NCBI RefSeq assembly: GCF_049546785.1
Contig: NZ_JBMWAN010000003.1
Location: 62,001-126,000 of the forward strand
From: Nitrospira_D sp035465795
Lineage (GTDB): Bacteria; Nitrospirota; Nitrospiria; Nitrospirales; Nitrospiraceae
Length of the DNA: 64,000 nt
Reading direction: 5' to 3'
In this document: one piece after another, positions 42,277-50,141 of the stretch
How positions within the stretch are numbered: the first letter of the stretch is position 1
Layout: the number at the start of each line of letters is the position of its first letter
The notes under the pieces: model-generated
What the model saw: the letters and a program-made list of their open reading frames with translations, nothing else
The model's database searches: none
What the model was told of the DNA's origin: nothing
Position numbers and translations under genes: made by a program

Positions 42277-43278
42277 ATGTCATCCCCCAATACCCCCGAG
42301 TCAGCCATGACGGAGATTCGCTGGACCGACGGTGCCCTTAAGCGGATGGAGCGCGCACCCATTTTCCTGCGGAGCATGGTGCGTCGCTTGGCCGAGAAAA
42401 AGGCCCGCGAGTTGGGCTATGACGAGATCGATGAAATCAAGCTGGATCAGTTTAAGGGACAGATGATGGGCCGCATGGGTGGCGAGGCCGGGATGGCCTC
42501 CGCCGCCGATGCGATGGAGAAAGGGCAGCTGCCGTGGACGGCGGCGGCCAAGGCGCGGCTCGATGCGGTGCCTGATTTTATGCGCGGGATGATCAAGCAG
42601 ATTGCCGAAGAGTTGGCCCGTGAAGGCGGGCACATGGAGGTCAACATCGATCTCCTCGATCGTGTCGAGTCGATGGGGGATTTGCGCGAACAAGAGCTCC
42701 CTCCCTTGGAGTGGAGCGAGGGGGCGTTGGCGCTGCTTCAGCAGAAGATCAAGGATTCCCCGCCGATTGCGCTGGAATTCGTCAGCGACATGATCCGGCA
42801 TGACACCGAAGAAGCGGCAAGAGAGAAGGGGTTCACCAGGATCGACGAAGAGAACGTCCGGCAGTTATGGGACGCGCCGCAACAGCGGGTGGCCTGGTCG
42901 GATGAGGCGTGGAAGCGGCTGCAAACCTCACCGGACTTTGTCCGGAGCGGCATCAGGAAAGCGGCCGAACGGCGCGCCCGAAAGCTGGGTCTTGCCGAGA
43001 TCGACTCCGATCATCTGACGACGTTCCGCAATCAGGCCATGATGAAAGCGGTAAAGCGCATTCGATCATTCGGGTATAATGAACTGACGTTTGATGCCTT
43101 TGACACCGCCCTCACGAAAACCAAGCGGCTGCAGGGGAATGATCAGGCTGAAAAGCGCCTGCAGGAAATTCGCGGCCACTTTGCCGATCCTAATGTCAAG
43201 AAGCCCGAAGGCGGCACACTGGGTGCCGACCTCATGGATCGATTCCGCAAGTATCTGAAGGGTGAGGGGGCGCTGTAA
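42277..43278 (+). CDS. protein with four PCP_red segments
   Basis: A 333-aa soluble protein made largely of four copies of the PCP_red segment, at about residues 8-50 (IRWTDGALKRMERAPIFLRS), 83-120 (PWTAAAKARLDAVPDFMRGM), 145-190 (LEWSEGALALLQQKIKDSPP) and 203-245 (VAWSDEAWKRLQTSPDFVRS). A Lys-rich tail follows. No catalytic motif is seen. It follows the HU gene by 22 bases in the same operon. The protein at 27381 has two such segments plus a zinc ribbon. The function is unknown; a role in a redox or cofactor complex is only a guess. Confidence 0.85.
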   Translation: MSSPNTPESAMTEIRWTDGALKRMERAPIFLRSMVRRLAEKKARELGYDEIDEIKLDQFKGQMMGRMGGEAGMASAADAMEKGQLPWTAAAKARLDAVPDFMRGMIKQIAEELAREGGHMEVNIDLLDRVESMGDLREQELPPLEWSEGALALLQQKIKDSPPIALEFVSDMIRHDTEEAAREKGFTRIDEENVRQLWDAPQQRVAWSDEAWKRLQTSPDFVRSGIRKAAERRARKLGLAEIDSDHLTTFRNQAMMKAVKRIRSFGYNELTFDAFDTALTKTKRLQGNDQAEKRLQEIRGHFADPNVKKPEGGTLGADLMDRFRKYLKGEGAL

Positions 43279-43422
43279 CGTCCCCTCATTCTTCCGCCCT
43301 CAGCGTTACCTTACGGCAACGGAACAACAGTGGGCATCTGCGCATTGCGAGCGGCGTCTATGCGTCCTGTCTGAGGGTGCGCAAGTTGCCCCGGAATCGC
43401 CAGCGCGACTCCGGGGAACGCC

Positions 43423-43743
43423 TTAGTGGGCTGCGACGGGTTTCGGCCAGAACTTGTGACGAATCTGTGGCAGCGGTTCGTTATCGAAGTTCGGAATGTC
43501 ATAGAGGCAACGGTCAATGGTGGCCACTTCCTCTTCGGTCAAATCGAGCGTGACTTTCTTTTTCCAGAACTGATCGAGCGTAAAGTAATCAGCCGACTGA
43601 GGCTTCTCAGCCAGCAGCGCCTTCATTTTCTGGAACCCTTCGGTCTCGACACCGGGAACGCGTCCCTTGTTTCGATCATGACACCAGGTCAAGACTTCGG
43701 CGATGCCGTACATCGTCAAGTCGATCTTCACGAGATTACTCAT
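43423..43743 (-). CDS. hypothetical protein, 106 aa
   Basis: A soluble protein beginning MSNLVKIDLTMYGIAEVLTW, with a basic, Pro-rich tail (IRHKFWPKPVAAH). AGGAGG precedes the ATG at ideal spacing. There is no signal peptide or membrane helix. I do not recognise the family. It is transcribed from its own promoter (43768-43797), convergent with the aromatic operon. Confidence 0.75.
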   Translation of the reverse strand: MSNLVKIDLTMYGIAEVLTWCHDRNKGRVPGVETEGFQKMKALLAEKPQSADYFTLDQFWKKKVTLDLTEEEVATIDRCLYDIPNFDNEPLPQIRHKFWPKPVAAH

Positions 43744-43767
43744 TGGATCCTCCTCAAGTGAGCGCCC

Positions 43768-43797
43768 ATTCTAGCGCAATCACAACCGCATCGACAA
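43768..43797 (-). promoter_or_regulatory. promoter of the 106-aa hypothetical gene
   Basis: On the minus strand TTGTCG (43797-43792), an 18-base spacer and TAGAAT (43773-43768), 25 bases upstream of the start codon. Confidence 0.5.
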
Positions 43798-43846
43798 GGC
43801 TCTTTGCAAGGATTTCCCCGGGATGTTCGCCGGTCCCTCTCTTTGA

Positions 43847-43876
43847 TTGCCAGGTGAAAGACGGGGTCTGTATACT
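43847..43876 (+). promoter_or_regulatory. promoter of the VCBS lipoprotein gene
   Basis: TTGCCA (43847-43852), an 18-base spacer and TATACT (43871-43876), both one mismatch from consensus. Confidence 0.6.
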
Positions 43877-43927
43877 GCCCCTTCTGCCCAGCTTCTTGGG
43901 GCGACGAGCCTCTGAATTGATGGTCGG

Positions 43928-43945
43928 CTAGGCCTTACGGCCTAG
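43928..43945 (+). promoter_or_regulatory. perfect 7-bp inverted repeat in the VCBS gene leader
   Basis: CTAGGCC-TTAC-GGCCTAG, 14 bases before the ATG at 43959 and downstream of the promoter. It could hide the ribosome binding site in the mRNA or act as an operator; which is unknown. Confidence 0.4.
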
Positions 43946-43958
43946 CTTACGTAATGGG

Positions 43959-45164
43959 ATGCCGGTGAAGATACCTGATGTTGTGAGACGTATCCGAGCG
44001 TCTGCGTGGTCCACCCTCGCCCTCTTTGCGCTGTGTTGCGTGTCTATTCTGTCCTGCACGAAGGCCAACCCCTACACCCCCCCGGATCTCTTTTACTACT
44101 ACGCCAGTTACAAAGTGGGGAAAAATCCGACCACGATCACGACGGCCGATCTCAATCACGACTCCTTTACCGACCTGATCACGACCAATATATCCAGCAA
44201 CACCCTGTCGATTTTATTGGGTAACGGCGACGGGAGTTTCCAAGAGCAAATGCAAGTCAAAGTCTGCCAGGAACCCCGAGCCCTTGCGATGGCGGATTTC
44301 AATCTCGATACCCATTCGGACGTGGTCCTTGCCTGCTCCGGCGGCGACGAGATTGCATTACTGGTCGGCCGCGGGAATGGGAAATTTGAGGAAGGCCCGC
44401 ATTACCCCGTTCATCGGACGCCCGTGGCCTTGGCGACAGACGATCTCAATGGGGACGGCCATCCGGATGTCGTGGTGGCATTGCGGAATGACAAGATCAA
44501 AATCTTTCTCGGGACGGGCACGCCTGAGTTCCGGCATGGCGCGCAATATCAGTATGGTGATACCCCCACCTCCGTCGCGCTGGCCGACCTTAATGCCGAC
44601 GGCAAGGTTGATCTGGTGGTCACCAACGGGGGACCGATGTCTAACGCGGTGTCGATTTGGGTCGGAAAGGGAGATGGAACTTTTCTAGATCCCAAGGATT
44701 ATCCAACCGGGAAACGACCACTGGGAGTCAGCTTTGCCGATTTTAACAATGACCGCCACCGCGATCTCCTCGTGATCAACGGCGAGCGAGACAGCTTTAC
44801 GACCTTTCTTGGAAACGGAGATGCCACCTTTCAGCCGGGCCAGGATTCGGGCGCTGATGCCGGGCCCATCTCCGGCATTACACGTGATTTTAATGGGGAC
44901 CACGTTGTGGATGTGGCCATCGCGAATCTCCAGTCGAATGATCTGTCCATCATCTTTGGAAAAGGCGACGGAACGTTTTATTACCCGCCGAGGAATTATC
45001 GAACGAAGGCCGGTCCCTTCGCGATCGCTTCATTCTGGGTCACGACCAAGCAGGTCGAGGAGCCGGGACTGGTGACGGCGGACAATGGTGATGGCTCCGT
45101 CTCCATTTTTCTCCATCGCGGGCTAAAAACCATCGCTCCCGCAACCTCGTCCGGTACGTCGTAG
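43959..45164 (+). CDS. VCBS/FG-GAP repeat lipoprotein
   Basis: A 401-aa protein with a lipobox (VSILSC, Cys at 33) and five to six FG-GAP/VCBS repeats of about 48 residues, each with a calcium-binding-like loop (TADLNHDSFTDLITTN, ALADLNADGKVDLVVTN, SFADFNNDRHRDLLVIN) and an LGNGDGSF closing motif. It should fold as a beta-propeller on the outer surface or in the periplasm. The ligand is unknown. Its own promoter and a leader hairpin are visible upstream. Confidence 0.88.
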   Translation: MPVKIPDVVRRIRASAWSTLALFALCCVSILSCTKANPYTPPDLFYYYASYKVGKNPTTITTADLNHDSFTDLITTNISSNTLSILLGNGDGSFQEQMQVKVCQEPRALAMADFNLDTHSDVVLACSGGDEIALLVGRGNGKFEEGPHYPVHRTPVALATDDLNGDGHPDVVVALRNDKIKIFLGTGTPEFRHGAQYQYGDTPTSVALADLNADGKVDLVVTNGGPMSNAVSIWVGKGDGTFLDPKDYPTGKRPLGVSFADFNNDRHRDLLVINGERDSFTTFLGNGDATFQPGQDSGADAGPISGITRDFNGDHVVDVAIANLQSNDLSIIFGKGDGTFYYPPRNYRTKAGPFAIASFWVTTKQVEEPGLVTADNGDGSVSIFLHRGLKTIAPATSSGTS

Positions 45165-45271
45165 AGGAATAGCCGCCACGGGTAATGCCCCTCTTCTTGA
45201 CAGGTTGGGGACCCTCGGATAGAGTGGCCGACAGGCGTGATTATGCGCCATTTTTTGTCTGTGTGACCCGA

Positions 45272-45478
45272 ATGCCGCTGAGAATCTTTACCTGGTGGTT
45301 TGCGATGGGCGCAATCATGACCCTCGCCGTGCTCATGGTTCAGGGCGGTATTCGAGATCTGTTGGAAGGGACTCAGCCTGTCGCCGGCGCCACGGCCCTT
45401 GTGTCGTTCGGAACCACGATCCTCGGCGGAGGCTTGCTGGCCGGGTGCCTGGCCCTCGTGATGAATCGACTGCGGTAA
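45272..45478 (+). CDS. small membrane protein, hypothetical
   Basis: A 68-aa protein with two predicted transmembrane helices (FTWWFAMGAIMTLAVLMVQG and VSFGTTILGGGLLAGCLALV) joined by a short charged loop. The start is uncertain: an in-frame ATG at 45185 would add 29 residues, and no clear ribosome binding site is seen for either. It lies 107 bases after the VCBS gene. The function is unknown. Confidence 0.5.
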   Translation: MPLRIFTWWFAMGAIMTLAVLMVQGGIRDLLEGTQPVAGATALVSFGTTILGGGLLAGCLALVMNRLR

Positions 45479-45500
45479 CGTCGAGTGAGACAGAGACGGG

Positions 45501-45689
45501 ATGCATTGCCTCAAATGCAAAGGCTTCATGATGGTGGAGCGTCACTATACCCTCATGAACAAACGACTCTACGCCCGTTGCCTTAATTGCGGGTTTTGGA
45601 TCGACCTCGCCGATGTGCTCCGCTTTTTCCATAAAGTAATCGATAGCAGTGTGCGGGGCAGAAAAGTTCGAGAGTCCTACACGTTATAA
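45501..45689 (+). CDS. small zinc-ribbon protein, 62 aa
   Basis: The pattern C3-x2-C6 and C27-x2-C30 (MHCLKCKG, ARCLNCGFW) forms a compact zinc-ribbon-like knuckle, followed by a basic tail. Such proteins are often accessory factors, but no family can be named. It begins 22 bases after the small membrane protein stop. Confidence 0.6.
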   Translation: MHCLKCKGFMMVERHYTLMNKRLYARCLNCGFWIDLADVLRFFHKVIDSSVRGRKVRESYTL

Positions 45690-45745
45690 GCCGTCGGGTC
45701 GGCCGGCAGATGTGACAGACCCGTGTGGCAGGGAGTCCACCCAGC

Positions 45746-46633
45746 ATGATGCGAATTCTACGTACGGCAGCCATGATCCTTTCCCTCGTCGGGGCCGTAC
45801 TGGCCGGGGTTTCGTCTCCCGCGCATGCCGAATACCGTTCAAAACACAAACACCATGTCCGCCCCGTGACATCGTCGACGCACCACCTCCCCTGGAGAAT
45901 CGCGCCGGCGCACAGCATTCTCCTCAAGGAATTGCGATCGGGGCGTATTCTGTACGAGCATGATTCGCTCCGGCGACTTTCCCCCGCGAGTCTGACCAAG
46001 ATCATGTCGGCACTGGTGATTCTGGAAAGAGGGAAGCTCGACGATCTGGCCACGATCAGCCGGAATGCGGCCCGCGCTCCGAAGACGCATTTGCGCGTGC
46101 GAGCAGGGGAGGTCTTCAGGCTCGAGGACTTGCTGAAAGCGATGCTGATCGTATCGGCCAATGACGCCTGTCTTGCCGCCGTCGAGCATGTCGGGGGTGA
46201 CGAAGAGCAGTTCGTCATGCTGATGAATGCCAAGGCGGCTGCGCTGGGCCTCGTGGATACCCACTTCAGCAACGGGTGCGGGTTTGACGGCCCCGAGCAT
46301 TATTCCACGGCAGAGGATCTGGCGAAGCTCAGTGAAATCGCGCTGCAGAATCCCGTCTTCCGCGAGTTGGTTCGTGAAGAGCGGGAAATCATTACTCCCG
46401 TGAGCGGACACCGGTCGTATGTGCTACATACGACCAACCGGCTGCTTGGTCGCATTCCCGGTGTGGAGGGGGTGAAGACCGGCTTCACCTCCAAAGCCGG
46501 GCGCTGCCTCATCGCCAAGGTTTCTCAAAACGGCAGCGACCTGCTGCTGGTGATCCTGAATTCCAACCGCCGCTGGAATACTGCGGTCAGCCTCATCGAT
46601 TACGGGCTCAAAGCGACTGAAATCGTTCGATAG
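45746..46633 (+). CDS. D-alanyl-D-alanine carboxypeptidase (DacF-like, PBP5 class)
   Basis: Trims pentapeptide stems of peptidoglycan in the periplasm. It is 295 aa with a signal peptide (ending AHAEY) and the three penicillin-binding motifs: S82-L-T-K85, S137-A-N139 and K244-T-G246. It lacks the longer C-terminal domain of E. coli PBP5 and is nearer the PBP7/DacF group, so endopeptidase activity is possible. A His/Lys-rich segment follows the signal peptide. GGGAG lies upstream of the ATG; a GTG at 45725 is an alternative start. Confidence 0.9.
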   Translation: MMRILRTAAMILSLVGAVLAGVSSPAHAEYRSKHKHHVRPVTSSTHHLPWRIAPAHSILLKELRSGRILYEHDSLRRLSPASLTKIMSALVILERGKLDDLATISRNAARAPKTHLRVRAGEVFRLEDLLKAMLIVSANDACLAAVEHVGGDEEQFVMLMNAKAAALGLVDTHFSNGCGFDGPEHYSTAEDLAKLSEIALQNPVFRELVREEREIITPVSGHRSYVLHTTNRLLGRIPGVEGVKTGFTSKAGRCLIAKVSQNGSDLLLVILNSNRRWNTAVSLIDYGLKATEIVR

Positions 46634-46816
46634 ATTGCTCCCCAGCCCTCACGTTCTCTCAAAGACACAGCCATCCGCTCCACTCCTTTGCGCGATGTTC
46701 AGGTGGGCCTGGCCAGGTGTGCCTGGAGAAGGAACGCACGCGAATCACCCGGGGACACCCGCGAAGCTGGTGGGGAAGCTCGATCGGGATGGTTTGGGGG
46801 CACCTATGCTGGCTGT

Positions 46817-46849
46817 GACCAGTGGCAGTCGTCTTAGCTGCCACTGGTC
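46817..46849. terminator. 12-bp hairpin between convergent genes
   Basis: GACCAGTGGCAG (46817-46828) and CTGCCACTGGTC (46838-46849), a perfect 12-bp stem with a 9-base loop. It lies ten bases from the end of the leftward gene at 46859 and downstream of the carboxypeptidase. No T-run is visible. Confidence 0.6.
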
Positions 46850-46858
46850 GATCAGTCG

Positions 46859-47392
46859 TTAGCGGGGGAGGGAGAATTCGATGTTGATATCTTTGCCGAG
46901 GTAATTGACCTGGAAGCCTTGCTTGTCATAGGCCATCACCGCCCCCATGACGTTCTCATCGCCGTATTCTTCTTTACCCAGAAGTTTCCGGATGTCTTCC
47001 GGGCTTTCGCTATTCAGCACATTGCGGAAGATGCCTCTTGTCTTATGCGCAAATCGGTTATTGACAAAAATGAGGTCTACTTTCCCATCCTGCACCCGCA
47101 CCCCGGCCATCGGGCCGGTAGGCTTTCGTTGATCGATTAGAAAAATGAATGTGGCTTCCTGCTCGGCTTTGATCCCCGAGATCTTCTCGTTCACGAGCAT
47201 GTCCAAAGCCTTCGCTTCCGAATCACCAAGCTTGATGCCGAAGAGGGAAATAGAGTCACTGGAAATATTTTTCGGCTCCATGACGTCATTCTTGCTCAAT
47301 TCATAGGGCTCGGCGTGCAGGGAGGTAGGAACGCTCGTGAGGAGCGCCACGAGTACCCAGGCTAGCGCGATCAACCCGTATTTATCCCTCAT
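46859..47392 (-). CDS. secreted hypothetical protein, 177 aa
   Basis: The ATG at 47392 is preceded by AAGGAGG. A signal peptide (about residues 1-28, ending SLHAEP) leads to a mixed alpha/beta domain with the pattern ISLFGIKLGDSEAKALDMLV and LLGKEEYGDENVMGAVMAYD, resembling the small secreted domains that sense or bind ligands, but no family can be named. No membrane anchor beyond the signal. Divergent from the hemoglobin-like lipoprotein gene. Confidence 0.72.
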   Translation of the reverse strand: MRDKYGLIALAWVLVALLTSVPTSLHAEPYELSKNDVMEPKNISSDSISLFGIKLGDSEAKALDMLVNEKISGIKAEQEATFIFLIDQRKPTGPMAGVRVQDGKVDLIFVNNRFAHKTRGIFRNVLNSESPEDIRKLLGKEEYGDENVMGAVMAYDKQGFQVNYLGKDINIEFSLPR

Positions 47393-47597
47393 CGATTCCT
47401 CCTTCACGTCGCTCTCAAGATGAATGTTGTTCTGTATCAGGATCTATGTCGGCATTGGCGGGTCTAAACAATCATCGGTTATTTTAGCCAAGGGGGTGAC
47501 GAACTTGCAAGAAAGAGGCGGGCTGCGGTTTTAGTATCCTGCGTCTGGGCGATTCTTCCCGTGGCAGACCCGTATAATTTACACAGGGAGGGCTGTG

Positions 47598-48044
47598 ATG
47601 TTTCGAAGTATTCAGCAGACCATGATCATCAGCTGCGTTGGAACGGTACTCATGATGGCCGGTTGTTCAGGAATGGAGCCGGCACCATCCGGTAAGTCTC
47701 TCTACGATCGTCTTGGCGGAAGGCCGGTCATCACGGGAGTGACGGATCAGTTTGTCGCTAATGTAGTCAACGACACACGTATTAATGTCCGCTTTGCGAC
47801 CACGGACATTCAGAAGATGAAAGGTCAGCTTGTTGATCAGGTGTGCATGGTGACGGGCGGCCCGTGCAAGTACACAGGCCGGGAGATGAAACCGCTTCAT
47901 GCAGGGATGAAAATCACCGACGGGGATTTTGGCGCCTTCGTGGGCGATCTTGTTGCTGCCCTCGACCAGTTCAAGGTTCCGGCTCAAGCAAAGAATGAGT
48001 TGCTGGGCCTATTAGGCCGGATGAAGAAAGACATTGTGGAGTAG
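47598..48044 (+). CDS. glbN: group 1 truncated hemoglobin, lipoprotein form
   Basis: A 148-aa protein. The lipobox MMAGC places Cys23 as the lipidated residue, so the globin is tethered to an envelope membrane. The globin part begins SLYDRLGGRPVITGVTDQFV, with the proximal heme histidine in PLHAGMKI (H101) and the C-terminal helices. An extra Cys pair (VCMVTGGPC) is present. Group 1 truncated hemoglobins bind oxygen and nitric oxide; an exported form in a nitrifier could protect against NO or supply oxygen, which is inference. GGGAGGG precedes the ATG. Confidence 0.88.
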   Translation: MFRSIQQTMIISCVGTVLMMAGCSGMEPAPSGKSLYDRLGGRPVITGVTDQFVANVVNDTRINVRFATTDIQKMKGQLVDQVCMVTGGPCKYTGREMKPLHAGMKITDGDFGAFVGDLVAALDQFKVPAQAKNELLGLLGRMKKDIVE

Positions 48045-48062
48045 GGAAGGATGGATTAGGCC

Positions 48063-48087
48063 GCCGGGTTTGTGAAAGGGGCCCGGC
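48063..48087 (+). terminator. weak hairpin after the hemoglobin gene
   Basis: GCCGGG (48063-48068) and CCCGGC (48082-48087), 13-base loop, 19 bases after the stop. No T-run. Confidence 0.3.
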
Positions 48088-48104
48088 TGTCACGCCCTGC
48101 GCTT

Positions 48105-48398
48105 CTACGATGCGGGGGCTGTTGCGAGCAGGAGTTCGCCCAGGCGGCGAAGCCGGAGAAAATACGGGCGGCAGTCAGGCTCGAGTTCCTCGGTCAAGCC
48201 TTCCAAATCCGACAAGCAGTCTTTCAAGATCGTAATACGTTGAGGGTCCAACCCTTCAGGGCTGTCCAGAAAGAACACCACGCAGCCGCTGATCACGGTA
48301 TCGAGCGTCATCAACTGGCCCTGGTTCGGGCTCGCAAACTGAGGCCATCCGTCGCCGCAGTGGGCTTCCCAGGCCGAGGCAATAGGTGAACGGTTCAC
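48105..48398 (-). CDS. hypothetical protein, 97 aa
   Basis: A GTG start with GAGG six bases upstream. Soluble, with an acidic, Leu-rich helical C-terminal half (LKDCLSDLEGLTEELEPDC) that could form a helical hairpin. No family recognised. The neighbour on the same strand at 48423 starts upstream, so both may be one transcript. Confidence 0.6.
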   Translation of the reverse strand: MNRSPIASAWEAHCGDGWPQFASPNQGQLMTLDTVISGCVVFFLDSPEGLDPQRITILKDCLSDLEGLTEELEPDCRPYFLRLRRLGELLLATAPAS

Positions 48399-48422
48399 GG
48401 AAATCCTCAGGTATGCTGGTGG

Positions 48423-48812
48423 CTACTCATGTCCCAGCCACCCTAACGCATGGAGGAGGAGCACGGCAAGGGTGCAGAGTCCAATCCCGAGGAAGCGATA
48501 GTCCACATCCTCGCGTTGCAAGCACCACCCGATCACGATTGCTCGCCATGCCGGCGAGCCCCAGGCCAGAAATAACCCCTTGGTCATCATTGATGTAGCG
48601 GTGAGCGTCCAGAGCGGTTGATAGCGGAATTCAAGGGTGCCCACGAGCAAGACGATTCCCGCCACCACAGAGACCAATTGCCAGATCAGGAGGGACGGAT
48701 TTCCTTGGAGGGTTTCGCGAACCCTCTCAACGACAAAGCGCGGTGCGACCAGGAGGGAGAGGCCATCGGCCAGCCAGATGCCGGCAATGGCAGCCAGGGC
48801 ATATTCGTTCAT
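48423..48812 (-). CDS. four-helix membrane protein, hypothetical
   Basis: A 129-aa protein with about four transmembrane helices: LAAIAGIWLADGLSLLVAP, LIWQLVSVVAGIVLLVGTLE, a third around MMTKGLFLAWGSPAWRAIVI, and LGIGLCTLAVLLLHALGWL. No catalytic or transporter motif. The length and topology resemble small DUF-type inner membrane proteins. The start is ATG with no obvious ribosome binding site. Confidence 0.65.
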   Translation of the reverse strand: MNEYALAAIAGIWLADGLSLLVAPRFVVERVRETLQGNPSLLIWQLVSVVAGIVLLVGTLEFRYQPLWTLTATSMMTKGLFLAWGSPAWRAIVIGWCLQREDVDYRFLGIGLCTLAVLLLHALGWLGHE

Positions 48813-48865
48813 GCGGTTACGTATGGCATGGGATTGTGAGGGTGATCATCAAGATTCGGTGAACC

Positions 48866-50122
48866 TCAGGGATACAATCCCCGCTGGAGATGGGCCTGGG
48901 CGACCTTGTCGATTCCGCTCATCAGGGCGGCCATGCGCATGGACACACACCGCTCTGTTGCAAACTGTTTGGTCCGATGAAAGGCCGAGGTGATGATCTC
49001 CTGCAGCCGGTTACGGATATCCGTCTCGCTCCAGAAGAACCGTTGAAGATCCTGCACCCATTCAAAGTACGAGACGATCACCCCGCCCGAGTTCGCCAGG
49101 ATGTCCGGAATGATAAAGACTCCCTTATCTTCCAGAATCCGGTCGGCTTCCAGCGTGGTCGGGCCGTTGGCCCCTTCGGCGAGAATCCGGCAGCGCAGGG
49201 ATGCGGCGTTCTTTCCGGTGATTTGTTCGGATAGCGCAGCCGGGACCAGCACCGTGCAATCGAGTTGGAGGAGTTCCTCGTTGCTGAGCCAGTCGCCCAT
49301 CTTGGTGTCCCGCAACGACTGGCCCCTGGTCTTATAGCGATCCAGCAGGTCCCGCACATCAAGCCCACGGGGGTTATAAATTCCACCGGTGACGTCGCTC
49401 ACCGCAATCACGCGCGCACCTTGCTGTTGCATGATGAGTGCGGTATGCGATCCCACATTACCGAATCCCTGAACGGCCACGGTTGCATCTTGAACCGACA
49501 GGTTCAGCTGTCGGAGCGCTTCCAGGGTGACGTACACGACGCCGCGGCCCGTGGCTTCTTCTCGTCCCAGGCTGCCGCCGATCGAGACGGGTTTCCCTGT
49601 GACGACTCCGGGAACGGCGTATCCCACCTGTTGGCTATAGGTGTCCATGATCCAGGCCATGGTCTGCGCATCGGTGCCGACATCCGGGGCCGGCACATCC
49701 TGATCCGGTCCGATGAGCGGGAAAATCTCCGCTGCGTAGCGTCGCGTCAGCCGCTGCAGCTCGGCGCGCGAGAGTTGCTTGGGAGCGACCGTGACGCCGC
49801 CCTTTGCGCCGCCGTAGGGGAGTCCGGCCAAGGCGCATTTCCAGGTCATCCACATGGCCAGCGCGGCCACTTCGCCCAGGTTGACGTCGGGATGGTAGCG
49901 GATGCCGCCCTTGGACGGGCCGCGAGACGAGTCGTGCTGCACGCGATAGCCGGTGAACACCTCGACGCGGCCATCGTCCATGCGCACGGGCACGCTGACG
50001 ACCAAGGAGCGCTGCGGCAACTTGAGCCGTTCCCGCAGGTTGCGGTCCAACTGCATGGTTTCGGCGGCTTGATCGAATTGGGCCACTGCCAGTCGGTAGG
50101 TGTGGGTATCAAGTTCTTTCAT
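48866..50122 (-). CDS. gdhA: glutamate dehydrogenase, hexameric
   Basis: Interconverts glutamate and 2-oxoglutarate plus ammonium. It is 418 aa, the size of the short hexameric class. The substrate-binding Lys block GGAKGGV (LAGLPYGGAKGGVTVAPKQL), the catalytic Asp region PAPDVGTDAQTMAWIMDTYS, and the Rossmann nucleotide fold (VAVQGFGNVGSHTALIMQQQ) are all present. After that fold comes an Asp (ISVSD-like VIAVSDVTGG), hinting at NAD use. It follows lipB by 19 bases. It offers a link between ammonium and carbon metabolism. Confidence 0.95.
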   Translation of the reverse strand: MKELDTHTYRLAVAQFDQAAETMQLDRNLRERLKLPQRSLVVSVPVRMDDGRVEVFTGYRVQHDSSRGPSKGGIRYHPDVNLGEVAALAMWMTWKCALAGLPYGGAKGGVTVAPKQLSRAELQRLTRRYAAEIFPLIGPDQDVPAPDVGTDAQTMAWIMDTYSQQVGYAVPGVVTGKPVSIGGSLGREEATGRGVVYVTLEALRQLNLSVQDATVAVQGFGNVGSHTALIMQQQGARVIAVSDVTGGIYNPRGLDVRDLLDRYKTRGQSLRDTKMGDWLSNEELLQLDCTVLVPAALSEQITGKNAASLRCRILAEGANGPTTLEADRILEDKGVFIIPDILANSGGVIVSYFEWVQDLQRFFWSETDIRNRLQEIITSAFHRTKQFATERCVSMRMAALMSGIDKVAQAHLQRGLYP

Positions 50123-50141
50123 ATGAGCCTCAATACTAGAA

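Noticed and set aside
47573..47578. Perfect TATAAT upstream of the hemoglobin gene
   Set aside because: No -35 at usual spacing and it is only a few bases before the ribosome binding site; not listed as a promoter.
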